Source of the DNA: Leptolyngbya iicbica LK
GTDB lineage: Bacteria > Cyanobacteriota > Cyanobacteriia > Phormidesmidales > Phormidesmidaceae
DNA: 64,000 bases
Direction of reading: 5' to 3'
NCBI RefSeq assembly: GCF_004212215.1
Contig: NZ_QVFV01000001.1
Coordinates: forward strand, 210,740 to 274,739
The position numbers were made by a program, and so were the translations under genes. Below the pieces are notes generated by a model, which searched no databases, was not told the DNA's origin, and was given only the letters and a program-made list of their open reading frames with translations. Shown one piece after another: positions 1-8,046 of this stretch (position 1 is its first letter; every line of letters starts with the position of its first letter).

Positions 1-260
1 AAGCCCATTACCCAGATCAAGAAGTGTAAAGCGCCGCGAACTGTTTGCAGTATCGCATCTCGGTTCGCCGTGAGTAGACGGATTGCCTGATGTCGGCAGC
101 CTATGCCGTGAGTTTTGCGGCGCTACCGGAAAAAAAGAGCCTGTCCGGCAGAGGGCAGACTACGGATGGAGATAGGGTCATCCAGGTTAGTCGGGAAGAC
201 CACCATTCCCCAGCATCCCAATATCGCGCTTCGGCTTTTGCTCGCTTGAGCGCATGGACT
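1..260. other. left edge, no gene recognised
   Basis: I see no supported gene here. A 61-codon open frame on the plus strand (90-275) has no ribosome binding site and no recognisable motif, and it runs into the 3' end of dusA. The rest shows no tRNA or other RNA signature I can recognise. Confidence 0.4.
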
Positions 261-1295
261 TTATACCAAGACTGAGGCGTTAGCCGCCTTTTCTACTCCA
301 GCCAAAGCGGCTTCCAGCACCTCGCTCCCAGCACCGGGAAGGCAGGCATTTTCAGTAATCAACCGTCGCCAGGTGCGGCTGCCGGGTTGGCCGTGAAACA
401 GCATCAGCATATGGCGGGTGATGCTGTTGAGTTTGAGTCCTTGCCCCGTCCAGTGGTCAACGTAGGGCAGCATGGCGTGGACAACCTGCGATCGCGTCGG
501 CACCGCCTCGGTGCTGCCAAAAAATTGGCGATCGCACTCAGCAAACAGGTAGGGCGTATCGTAAGCGGCGCGGCCAATCATCACCGCATCCACCTGTGCC
601 AGATGAGTTTGGGTTTGGGCCAGGGTGGTGATGCCGCCGTTGATCTCAATCCACAACTGAGGAAAGTCACGCTTGAGGCGATATACATCGGCATAACGCA
701 GGGGCGGCACATTCCGATTTTCTTTGGGGCTCAGCCCCTTCAACCACGCTTTGCGGGCATGGACGGTGAACCGCTGACAGCCCGTGGCCGCCACCGTCGC
801 GACAAACTGCGCCATGGCGTCATAGCTGTCGAGATCATCAACGCCAATGCGATGCTTCACACTGACGGGAATTGATGTGGCCGCCATCATCGCCGCGACG
901 CACTCGGCCACCAGCTCGGGTTGCGCCATCAGACAGGCGCCAAAGTTACCGCTTTGCACGCGATCGCTCGGGCACCCGACATTCAAATTGATTTCGTCAT
1001 ACCCAAAGTCTTCAGCGATGCGGGCGCACTCCGCCAACAGTTGGGGATCGTCGCCCCCGACTTGCAGCACCAGTGGCTTTTCCGCCGGAGAGAAGCCCAA
1101 TAATCGATCGCGATCGCCATGTTTGATCGCCTGAGCCGTGACCATTTCGGTGTACAGCAGCGTCCGCTGGGTAATTTGCCGCATGAAGTACCGATAGTGG
1201 CGATCGGTGCGATCCATCATGGGCGCAATGCTGACGGGATACCCCATGACAGAGGGTGGGTTAGAGATGGAGTGCGAGGAGGCAGCGACGATCAT
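261..1295 (-). CDS. dusA: tRNA-dihydrouridine synthase DusA
   Basis: FMN-dependent enzyme that reduces uridines in the tRNA D-loop (U20/20a in the DusA group) to dihydrouridine, acting in the cytoplasm. The TIM-barrel starts with APMMDRTDRHYR (about residues 24-35). NVGCPS (105-110) carries the catalytic cysteine, Cys108, KHRIGVDD (147-154) is the typical FMN/tRNA-binding segment, and GRAAYDTPY near 242 is the C-terminal phosphate-binding stretch. The length of 344 aa suits the DusA subfamily. Met17 (MGYPVSIAPMMD) is an alternative start closer to the conserved domain. It lies downstream of accC on the same strand with a gap of about 140 bp, so co-transcription is possible but not shown. The family is clear; the exact uridine target is inferred from DusA-like motifs. 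Confidence 0.93.
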   Translation of the reverse strand: MIVAASSHSISNPPSVMGYPVSIAPMMDRTDRHYRYFMRQITQRTLLYTEMVTAQAIKHGDRDRLLGFSPAEKPLVLQVGGDDPQLLAECARIAEDFGYDEINLNVGCPSDRVQSGNFGACLMAQPELVAECVAAMMAATSIPVSVKHRIGVDDLDSYDAMAQFVATVAATGCQRFTVHARKAWLKGLSPKENRNVPPLRYADVYRLKRDFPQLWIEINGGITTLAQTQTHLAQVDAVMIGRAAYDTPYLFAECDRQFFGSTEAVPTRSQVVHAMLPYVDHWTGQGLKLNSITRHMLMLFHGQPGSRTWRRLITENACLPGAGSEVLEAALAGVEKAANASVLV

Positions 1296-1433
1296 GCCGA
1301 CATTAGGACGATTAACGGGTCTTTCAACTTAACTCAAAACCGAGGTTTCCTCACCGTCAGCCGGCTCGATCAAGGCCTGGGCAACAGCCGCTTTCTGAGC
1401 GCTCCGGTGCCGCGATCAGGGATTGAGAAGCCC

Positions 1434-2780
1434 TTAAGTATCTAGCAGTTGATTTACAAAGTTGGTATAGACTTCCCCAGAGAGAAAATTGGGGTTTTCT
1501 AGCACCATTTGATGGAAGGGGATCGTGGTGGGCAGTCCGGTGATGGCACATTCCCGCAGCGCCCGCTTCATACGGAGGATAGCGGTGGCGCGGTCGGGTC
1601 CCCAGACGATGAGTTTGCCGACGAGGGAATCGTAATAGGGCGGAATTTCATAGTCGGTGTAGACGTGGGAGTCGATGCGGACGCCAGGGCCACCGGGGGG
1701 CAGATAGCCATTGATGCGACCCGGCGCAGGACGGAAATTATATTTCGGGTCTTCGGCGTTAATGCGGCACTCGATCGCGTGTCCTTGCAGGTTCACCTGT
1801 TCTTGGGTGATGGAGAGGCGATCGCCCTGGGCAATCCGAATCTGCTCCCCAATCAGGTCAATGCCCGTGACCATCTCCGTCACGGGATGCTCCACCTGAA
1901 TGCGGGTGTTCATCTCCATGAAGTAGAAGTTGCCGTAGGCATCCACCAGAAACTCCACGGTGCCCGCCCCGACATAATTGATGGACTTCGCGGCTCGCAC
2001 CGCCGCATCGCCCATTTTTTCTCGCAGTTCTGGGTTCAACGCCGGACTGGGAGATTCTTCCAGCAGTTTTTGGTGCCGTCGCTGAATGGAGCAATCGCGC
2101 TCCCCCAGGTGAATCACGTTGCCGTAACTGTCGGCCAAAATCTGGAACTCCACGTGGCGCGGCTTTTCGACAAACTTTTCCATGTAGACGCCGGGATTAC
2201 CAAAAGCGGCTTCCGCTTCGCCCTGGGCGGCAAGGAATAGTTTTCTGAGTTCGTCGGCGTGTTTGACCAAGCGCATACCGCGACCGCCGCCCCCTGCGGT
2301 GGCTTTAATCATCACCGGGTAGCCGATGTCATCCGCGATCGCTTTCGCCTCGACTTCGCTTTTCAACAGCCCCTCGCTGCCAGGAATGGTCGGGACCCCG
2401 ACCCGCTGCATCGTTTCCTTGGCGGTCGATTTATCGCCCATCGCTAACATGGATTCTGGCGTGGGGCCGATGAAAGTGAGATTGTGGTCGGCGCAGATTT
2501 CCGCAAAGCGCGCATTTTCCGCCAAAAATCCATAACCCGGATGGATCGCCTCGACGCCCCGAGTCAGCGCCGCCGCAATAATATTCGGAATGTTCAAATA
2601 GCTTTTGCTGCTGAGAGCTTCGCCGATGCAAACGGATTCGTCGGCCAACTGCACATGCAGGGCATGGCGATCGACGGTAGAATGCACGGCAACCGTGGCA
2701 ATGCCCATTTCTTCGCAAGTGCGGAGAATTCGGAGCGCAATTTCCCCACGGTTAGCAATCAGAATTTTGGAAAAGCGCAT
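1434..2780 (-). CDS. accC: biotin carboxylase subunit of acetyl-CoA carboxylase
   Basis: Carboxylates the biotin on BCCP (AccB) using ATP and bicarbonate, the first half-reaction of fatty-acid synthesis. All landmarks of the three-domain biotin carboxylase are visible: N-terminal Rossmann-like domain starting [13 protein letters not shown] (5-17), Gly-rich ATP lid AGGGGRGM (162-169), [12 protein letters not shown] (227-238) in the active site, and [12 protein letters not shown] (288-299), which holds metal-binding and catalytic residues. At 448 aa it is full length. It is a stand-alone subunit, as usual in cyanobacteria; accB, accA and accD are not in this window. The start at [12 protein letters not shown] matches the family's conserved N-terminus. 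Confidence 0.97.
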   Translation of the reverse strand: MRFSKILIANRGEIALRILRTCEEMGIATVAVHSTVDRHALHVQLADESVCIGEALSSKSYLNIPNIIAAALTRGVEAIHPGYGFLAENARFAEICADHNLTFIGPTPESMLAMGDKSTAKETMQRVGVPTIPGSEGLLKSEVEAKAIADDIGYPVMIKATAGGGGRGMRLVKHADELRKLFLAAQGEAEAAFGNPGVYMEKFVEKPRHVEFQILADSYGNVIHLGERDCSIQRRHQKLLEESPSPALNPELREKMGDAAVRAAKSINYVGAGTVEFLVDAYGNFYFMEMNTRIQVEHPVTEMVTGIDLIGEQIRIAQGDRLSITQEQVNLQGHAIECRINAEDPKYNFRPAPGRINGYLPPGGPGVRIDSHVYTDYEIPPYYDSLVGKLIVWGPDRATAILRMKRALRECAITGLPTTIPFHQMVLENPNFLSGEVYTNFVNQLLDT

Positions 2781-3400
2781 TCGACTCGCAGTACCCTCAG
2801 CAGCATAGACAGCGGCTTATGGGCTCGCTCGATAGCTCACCAAGAGAGTGGGGAGTCGCCATCCAGCCAAGCCTTAAACCGTAAGACGGTAGCTAATCCT
2901 ACCATGGGGCAGGGGCGTGGGCAGCGTGAGTAATCTGTTGTGCAACGATCTGGCCCTCACCTCCCCAGCCCTTCTCTCCCAAAACTTGAAGAGGAGGGAG
3001 TTTGAAGGGGTTCTGGTGCCCTTCTCCCAAGGTTGGCTACTCAGTACACACAGCTCGGTTGCTCTCGCAAAGGGGGCTAGATTAATGGCCAGTTATTACG
3101 GACACCTTGTGTGTACGTAGTAGCCCAAGGTTGGGGACAAACGCAGTACTGACAAGCTTTTCGGGAAAGTGGCCCGTCGCGTGAGTCGGTGCAAAGGTGA
3201 TGACAAGGCTAATGTCTTACCGCTGAGTGGTTTCGATGTCGCGAATTGGTGACAACTACTCAAGCGATCGCTGACCGAGAAATCCTCTGGGGCAAGCGGG
3301 GTGTCAATTACGGTTGATGTCAAGAAATCCAGCCGCAACAAGGATTTAAGCCGGTTGAGGCCACCAACGGACGAGGGGACCCGCATGACTTCAGGAACAC
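2781..3400. other. intergenic region with a C/T-rich repeat
   Basis: No convincing gene lies here. Positions about 2949-3030 hold a CCCTCACC/CCCTTCTCTCCC stretch followed by GGAGGGAG, a low-complexity inverted repeat of a type seen again near 20630-20700 and 60880-60990 in this window. Short open frames at 2917-3120 (+) and 3096-3386 (-) overlap it, have no ribosome binding site and show no recognisable motif. Promoter elements for accC are expected near its upstream end, but I could not single one out. Confidence 0.4.
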
Positions 3401-3571
3401 CTAAGTCAAAATTTGGCGGCGGCCAGTACCGCGATAAATATAGCCCTGGCTGACTAAATCGGCTGCCTCAAACTGGGCGTGGCTGGCGGTGGGTGCGATC
3501 GCGCTGCCCAAGGTCGTCACGACTGTCGCGGCGATCGCGATCGGCAAGGCACTCAAAACAATGACTTTCAT
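3401..3571 (-). CDS. patX: PatX-like small exported peptide precursor (RGTGR)
   Basis: Predicted 56-aa protein with a hydrophobic signal-peptide N-terminus (MKVIVLSALPIAIAATVV) ending near ASHA-Q, followed by a short tail ending YRGTGRRQILT. The pentapeptide RGTGR fits RG[ST]GR, the HetR-binding motif of PatS and PatX. PatX (Elhai and Khudyakov 2018) is described as a short protein with a hydrophobic N-terminus and this motif, found with HetR in filamentous cyanobacteria and preceded by a DIF1 (TCCGGA) element within 69 nt. TCCGGA is present here 51 nt upstream of the ATG. I chose the internal Met (ATG at 3569-3571) because the 31 codons before it do not look like a signal peptide. No Shine-Dalgarno is obvious. 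HetR itself is not in the window, so function is inferred from architecture. Confidence 0.72.
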   Translation of the reverse strand: MKVIVLSALPIAIAATVVTTLGSAIAPTASHAQFEAADLVSQGYIYRGTGRRQILT

Positions 3572-3622
3572 CACAAACTGAAATGTAGGGAACACTTCAC
3601 TTTTCGGTAAACCGACTGCCCA

Positions 3623-3628
3623 TCCGGA
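3623..3628 (-). promoter_or_regulatory. DIF1-type TCCGGA element upstream of patX-like gene
   Basis: The palindrome TCCGGA sits 51 bases upstream of the proposed patX start. DIF1 is known as a -35-region element of HetR-dependent promoters in Anabaena and is reported within 69 nt of patX genes. A clear -10 hexamer at ideal spacing is not evident, and I see no NtcA box (GTA-N8-TAC) just upstream, consistent with a strain that does not form heterocysts. Confidence 0.6.
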
Positions 3629-3697
3629 GAGTTCAGCACCCGCAATGGCTCCATTGCAGGGCAAGATGGATCACAGTTGTCGGGCCATGACTGAACT

Positions 3698-4546
3698 ATG
3701 GAGAAATTGGAGACCCAAAACCGACTGCGGCCTCGAGGCGGCGGCATCCCCGGCATCTTGCTGGGTTTCACCTATCCTCTACGGACACTGCGCCTGTTTC
3801 TGCGAGAAAAATCGCTGTTGCCCTTTGTGCTCATTCCCCTGGCGATCAACACGGTGCTGGGCATCACGCTGTATACGCTCGGCGTGCGGTGGGGATTGCG
3901 CCTCGTCGATACCTGGGTGCTGCAGCTCACGACCTGGCTCGAACCCGCCTGGTTGGATACCACAGTGCAAATCCTGGCCCCGGTGGTTCAGGGCGTCCTG
4001 ATTTTGCTGTTGTTCATCGTGTTGGGATTTGTGCTGCTGCAATTTGGCACCATTCTCGGTTCACCCTTTTACGGGCAAATGTCGGAAAAGATTGAACTGC
4101 TGCGGTCTGGCCAGCTAGAACGGCCCGAATCACTGGGAGCCGGAGCGATTTTTATTGACATCTGGCGGGCCATTTTGTTTGAGCTCAAAAAGCTGCTGCT
4201 GTTAGCGTTCATTGGCCTACCGCTATTGCTCTGCAACTTTATTCCCGGTGTCGGCACGCTGATCGCCACCAGCGGCGGCATTGCCCTCGCCTGTCTGCTG
4301 ATCTGTCTCGATATGTTTGATGCCCCGTTGGAACGTCGCCGCCTCAAGTTTCGCCAAAAGTTAGGCATTGTCTTTCGCGGCTTACCGGCCAGCGGCAGCT
4401 TTGCCTTCGCCTGTTTTTTCCTGGTCAGCATTCCGTTTATGAATTTGTTAGCGATTCCGGTCTGTGTGGCTTCGGGAACGCTGTTTTTCTGCGATCGCAT
4501 CCTCCAACCGCTGCCCGAGGAGGCGTCTTCGAAAGCGTCTTCCTGA
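3698..4546 (+). CDS. EI24/CysZ-like integral membrane protein
   Basis: 282-aa membrane protein with about five or six hydrophobic segments (roughly residues 42-62, 92-118, 160-180, 185-205 and 230-262) and the loop GSPFYGQMSEKIE after the second or third helix, typical of the EI24 domain (formerly DUF540) shared with the sulfate transporter CysZ. In bacteria this family includes CysZ, but cyanobacterial members are uncharacterised, so a transport role is only possible. No partner gene is adjacent: the PatX-like gene is divergent upstream and a repeat block follows. The start at MEKLETQNRLRPRGG lacks a good ribosome binding site. Family assignment is fairly secure, function is not. Confidence 0.75.
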   Translation: MEKLETQNRLRPRGGGIPGILLGFTYPLRTLRLFLREKSLLPFVLIPLAINTVLGITLYTLGVRWGLRLVDTWVLQLTTWLEPAWLDTTVQILAPVVQGVLILLLFIVLGFVLLQFGTILGSPFYGQMSEKIELLRSGQLERPESLGAGAIFIDIWRAILFELKKLLLLAFIGLPLLLCNFIPGVGTLIATSGGIALACLLICLDMFDAPLERRRLKFRQKLGIVFRGLPASGSFAFACFFLVSIPFMNLLAIPVCVASGTLFFCDRILQPLPEEASSKASS

Positions 4547-4548
4547 GT

Positions 4549-4664
4549 GGCTGGGTGATGGGGTGGTTAGGTAGCTGGGTAGTTGGGTGGCTGGGTAGCT
4601 GAGTGGCTGGGTGATGGGGTGGTTGGGTAGTTGGGTAGTTGGGTAGTTGGGTAGCGGTAAGTCA
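4549..4664. repeat. G-rich degenerate tandem repeat (GGGTAGTT/GGGTGGCT)
   Basis: Units of 7-9 bases such as GGGTAGTTG, GGGTGGCT and GGGTGATG are repeated about a dozen times directly after the EI24-type gene. Positions 4625-4651 contain four GGG tracts separated by identical 5-nt loops (TAGTT), a textbook intramolecular G-quadruplex pattern on the plus strand. Confidence 0.8.
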
Positions 4665-4739
4665 GCCGATAGGACTTGATCCCTGAGCAATTGAAATGCG
4701 TTAATAGAATTCTCTAAAAGCATAGACACAGCCCCGTAT

Positions 4740-4866
4740 CTAAACTCTCACACCTGCCACCCTGCCACCCTCACACCCTGCCACCCTCGCACCCTGCCAC
4801 CCTCATACCCTCGCACCCTGCTACCCTCACACCCTGCCACTCCCCACTACCCCCTCACACTCCCCC
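4740..4866. repeat. C-rich degenerate tandem repeat (CACCCTGC/CACCCTCA)
   Basis: About fifteen near-copies of an 8-base unit (CACCCTGC, CACCCTCA, CACCCTCG) run right up to the start of the following Hsp70 gene, leaving it without a recognisable ribosome binding site. The same unit in the opposite sense (GTGTGAGG) occurs inside mfd at about 53965-54000. This is a low-complexity repeat, not a CRISPR: there are no unique spacers. Confidence 0.8.
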
Positions 4867-4875
4867 ACCCTGTCC

Positions 4876-6474
4876 ATGACCTTTGCGATCGACTTTGGCA
4901 CTAGCAACACCGTCATTACCCGCTGGAACAGCGCTACCCAAGTCCCTGAAGTGATTTCTTTGCCGGGATTGGCTCAGAAAATTGGCCAAAATCCGCCTTT
5001 GGTGCCATCGCTGGCCTATATCAAAGATGCGGCGGCGGGCAGCGTCCAGATTGGCCAACAGGTGCGCGATCGCGGGTTGGATGTGAGCAGCGATCGACGA
5101 TTTTTTCGCAATTTCAAACGCGGCATTGGCACCTCGATCCAGGGCTTTTTGCCCGAGTTGGATGGGCAAACCGTATCCTTTGAGCAAATCGGCAGTTGGT
5201 TCTTGACTGAGGTCATTGCCACCCTACAAACCCGAGAAGGCACCGCCGATGCCCTCGTTTTCACGGTGCCCGTGGACAGCTTTGAGGTGTACCGCAACTG
5301 GCTGGGGCAAACCTGTGAAGCGCTTGATTTGCAACAGGTGCGGATGTTGGATGAACCGACGGCAGCGGCGCTCGGCTACGGCATTCAGCAAGAAGAAACG
5401 GTGCTGGTGATGGACTTTGGGGGCGGCACGCTGGACTTTTCCCTGGTGGAGTTGGCGATCGCCGCTGACCGCAAACCCCTGGGCTTTATTCTGCGCTGGG
5501 GCAACAAGTCCCTGGCCGAATCCTCCTCGCAAAAGCCCCAGCGGGCCAAGGTGCTCGCCAAAGCCGGAGAAAACCTGGGCGGTGCGGACATCGATAATTG
5601 GCTGGCCGACTACTTTCACGAACAGCAAGGTATTGGGGTGACGCCCCTCACGCAACGATTGGTCGAGCGGCTGAAAATCCAGCTGTCGGACAAGGCCCAG
5701 GCGACGGAGAGCTTCTTTGACGACGAAACCCTGGACAGTCTTACCCTCAAGCTGGATCGCGCCACTTTTGAAGACATTCTGCGGCAGCGACAGTTTTTCG
5801 AGCGGTTGGATGGCTGCATGGAGCAAATCTTGCAGCAGGGACGCCGCCAGGGCATCAGTATTCAAGATATTGACGCCGTGTTGTTGGTCGGTGGCACGGC
5901 CCAAATTCCCGCCGTGCAACAGTGGCTGGCTGGCTATTTTCCATCGGAGAAGATTCGCGGAGATCGCCCCTTTACCGCCGTCGCCGAAGGAGCCTTGCAA
6001 GTGCAGCAAGGCATCGAACTCACCGACTTTCTGTATCACAGCTATGGCATCCGCTATTGGGATCGCCGCAACCGTCGTCACGGCTGGCAACCCATCATTC
6101 GCTCGGGCCAGCCTTACCCCTCGCCCGCACCGGTCGAGATGGTGCTGGGGGCTTCCACCGACAATCAGCCCAGCATTGAGCTGGTAATTGGTGAACTGGG
6201 CAACGAAGACGCCCTGGTTACGACGGAAGTGTTTTTTGAGGGCGATCGCCTGGTCACTCGCCAAACCCAAAAAGACGCCCAACAGATACAGCCCCTCAAT
6301 GACACCGGAGCCGGACGCACCATTGCCAAGTTGGACCCGCTGGGCGTGCCGGGCAGCGATCGCATTCGCGTCCAGTTTGCCGTGGATGGCGATCGCACCT
6401 TACGCATTACTGTCGACGACATCCTCACCGGGGATACCCTGGTCGAAAATCGCCCCGTCGTGCAACTGAGCTAA
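4876..6474 (+). CDS. Hsp70 family protein (DnaK-like, divergent)
   Basis: 532-aa actin-fold ATPase of the Hsp70 superfamily. The phosphate-1 loop is FAIDFGTSNT (3-12), the phosphate-2 loop VMDFGGGTLDF (about 178-188), the conserved DEPTAAALGYG lies at about 160-170, and the adenosine loop LLVGGTAQIP at about 336-345. The C-terminal part is short and beta-rich and ends without the acidic EEVD-like tail of DnaK, so it probably lacks the usual helical lid. It resembles the second class of Hsp70-like proteins common in cyanobacteria rather than a housekeeping chaperone; true dnaK follows 1.5 kb downstream. The start ATG lies at the end of a C-rich repeat block with no Shine-Dalgarno, so translation initiation may be unusual. 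Substrate unknown. Confidence 0.85.
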   Translation: MTFAIDFGTSNTVITRWNSATQVPEVISLPGLAQKIGQNPPLVPSLAYIKDAAAGSVQIGQQVRDRGLDVSSDRRFFRNFKRGIGTSIQGFLPELDGQTVSFEQIGSWFLTEVIATLQTREGTADALVFTVPVDSFEVYRNWLGQTCEALDLQQVRMLDEPTAAALGYGIQQEETVLVMDFGGGTLDFSLVELAIAADRKPLGFILRWGNKSLAESSSQKPQRAKVLAKAGENLGGADIDNWLADYFHEQQGIGVTPLTQRLVERLKIQLSDKAQATESFFDDETLDSLTLKLDRATFEDILRQRQFFERLDGCMEQILQQGRRQGISIQDIDAVLLVGGTAQIPAVQQWLAGYFPSEKIRGDRPFTAVAEGALQVQQGIELTDFLYHSYGIRYWDRRNRRHGWQPIIRSGQPYPSPAPVEMVLGASTDNQPSIELVIGELGNEDALVTTEVFFEGDRLVTRQTQKDAQQIQPLNDTGAGRTIAKLDPLGVPGSDRIRVQFAVDGDRTLRITVDDILTGDTLVENRPVVQLS

Positions 6475-6855
6475 GCGGAAGCAGGTCTAGCTCAGCAACA
6501 GCCATTATTAATGTGGGTTTACGATGGGGAGAACTGTGCCAGCAAATTTCAGGCGAGAAAAATTCAAAATTCAACCCTCTTGTTCTCACCCACAAAATCC
6601 TCAGATCTAAAGACAGTAATTAGCCCTAACAAAACACTTTCCAAAAGAATTTCAGAGGCTGACAACGGCGACCCTTTTGATTAGCCAGGAATCATGTCAA
6701 AGCTGATGAATAGTGGCGATAAGATTTATCGCGATCGCTCGCCGCTTGTCCAAATGCTCACAATCACAGCGTTATATTGAAGATACGAAAAGGGTGCTGA
6801 ATCAGTTTAATTAAGTTTAAAAACAGCCGTCAAAACATAAACGGGAGGTGCCGCG
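6475..6855. other. intergenic region, no gene seen
   Basis: A+T-rich 380-bp spacer between the Hsp70 gene and a small hypothetical gene. It contains an AAATTCAAAATTCAA stretch (about 6560), the same short unit that is repeated inside mfd, and a perfect Shine-Dalgarno (GGGAGG, near 6843) for the next gene. I see no strong terminator. Confidence 0.4.
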
Positions 6856-7191
6856 ATGCTGTCACCTTTGAAGGAACAACCTTTAACCTACAATCTATTC
6901 CCACCGATCGCTGATCCCTGGACGTTACCGTTGGAATCGGCGTCCCACTTTGCCACATGGCCTCGGTCAGTGCCCCTCGACCCTAGTCACGAATTAACGG
7001 GCATGCCACTGCCAGAAATGTTGATGCCAGAGGGCGTGCCGGGAGTACCTTGCTTGTCGGCCCCCTTTTCAAGCCAAAGTGCGATCGCGATCCTGTTAGC
7101 CGATGAACTCAAATTGGCACCGACAGCTGATGATTCCTTGCGGCGGGGAGTGGAAGATGCGATCGCGGTTTTGACCGCAGGGACAGCTTGA
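6856..7191 (+). CDS. hypothetical protein
   Basis: 111-aa protein with no family I recognise. The support for a real gene is the strong ribosome binding site (CGGGAGG about 8 nt before ATG) and a reading frame open over its whole length with HIP1 sites inside. The N-terminal half is Pro-rich (PPIADPWTLPLES, then PLPEMLMPEGVPGVP), suggesting disorder. The last 30 residues (ILLADELKLAPTADDSLRRG onwards) look helical. There is no signal peptide or membrane segment. It precedes the CBS-CP12 gene by 100 bp on the same strand, so the two may be co-transcribed. Confidence 0.6.
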   Translation: MLSPLKEQPLTYNLFPPIADPWTLPLESASHFATWPRSVPLDPSHELTGMPLPEMLMPEGVPGVPCLSAPFSSQSAIAILLADELKLAPTADDSLRRGVEDAIAVLTAGTA

Positions 7192-7292
7192 AGCGATGAC
7201 CGTGCAGTGATGCAGAGTGTATCGAAGGTGAGCCATCCTCTTCGGTCATTAGCTATGGTCTAGCCACTGGCGCTGAATTTACGAGAGACCCG

Positions 7293-7916
7293 ATGAAAGT
7301 TGCCGACATTATGACGTGCCCGGTTGTGACGATTCACAATACGGCCCCCGTTGCTGCTGCCGCCAAATTAATGCAGCAACGCCAGATTCAGGCGCTAATC
7401 GTGCCGCCCAGCTATGAGCAGGATGCCTACGGCATTGTGACGGTGGAGGATATCGTCGGCAAAGTCATCGCCTTTGGCCGCAATCCGCAGCACTTGCGCG
7501 TGTTCGAGATTATGACCAAGCCCTGCATCGTGCTCAATCCTGACTTGGGGGTGGAATATGCCGCCCAACTCCTGACGCGCTATCAACTCCACAGTGCGCC
7601 GGTCATCCAAAAAGAATTGCTGGGACTGCTTTCCGTGACTGATATTTTGGCGCGGAGTGATGCCCTAGAGCAGCCGCAAGAACTGCTGCTCGCCCACAAG
7701 ATTGAAGAATTGTCAGCGATCGCCCGTCAGGTTTGCCAAACGCAAGGCCCCGGTTCTGAGGCCTGCGCCAAAGCTTGGGCCGCCGTCGATGCCCTCCAGG
7801 CAGAGAGCGCTCACCAGCAAGCCAAACCCCTTGAGCAAACAGCTTTTGAAGCTTTTTGTGACGAATTTCCTGAAGCGCTGCGCGATCGCGACCTCGACGC
7901 CTGGTGCAGTGGTTAG
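7293..7916 (+). CDS. CBS domain pair fused to CP12-like domain
   Basis: 207-aa fusion. Two CBS domains (about residues 1-60 and 70-128; MKVADIMTCPVVTI and VFEIMTKPCIVLNPD begin them) form an adenylate-binding Bateman module. Residues about 135-207 match CP12, the disordered redox protein that ties GAPDH and PRK together in the Calvin cycle: a cysteine pair spaced as in CP12 (C-QTQGPGSEA-C), the core AWAAVDALQAESAHQ corresponding to AWDxVEELQAExxHQ, then FCDEFPEA and a last Cys close to the C-terminus. The second pair is spaced more widely (15 intervening residues) than in classical CP12 (about 8). Such CBS-CP12 proteins are known in cyanobacteria, including Microcystis. Likely role: energy-charge- and redox-dependent control of PRK/GAPDH; targets here are inferred. 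Confidence 0.85.
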   Translation: MKVADIMTCPVVTIHNTAPVAAAAKLMQQRQIQALIVPPSYEQDAYGIVTVEDIVGKVIAFGRNPQHLRVFEIMTKPCIVLNPDLGVEYAAQLLTRYQLHSAPVIQKELLGLLSVTDILARSDALEQPQELLLAHKIEELSAIARQVCQTQGPGSEACAKAWAAVDALQAESAHQQAKPLEQTAFEAFCDEFPEALRDRDLDAWCSG

Positions 7917-8046
7917 CCGCGATCGCCTAGAAACACTCCAGGGTCCGCCCCATCCGGTTTCCCTACACCCAAGTTCGGTATCCCCCCCTACAGCGAATCC
8001 GGCATACCCGGCACACTGTGAATAGCTGTTAAGCCGGAGCAAATCT

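Noticed and set aside
90-275. 61-codon open frame at the left edge
   Set aside because: No ribosome binding site, no recognisable sequence, and it overlaps the dusA 3' end.
387-875. 162-codon frame antisense to dusA
   Set aside because: It lies entirely within a well-supported gene on the other strand and has shadow composition.
3096-3386. 96-codon minus-strand frame downstream of accC
   Set aside because: Low complexity, no ribosome binding site and no similarity to any family.
4740-4866. CRISPR-like C-rich array
   Set aside because: Units are 8 bases and contiguous, with no spacers and no cas genes.
5224-6282. 352-codon frame antisense to the Hsp70 gene
   Set aside because: It mirrors a clear Hsp70 on the plus strand with intact ATPase motifs.
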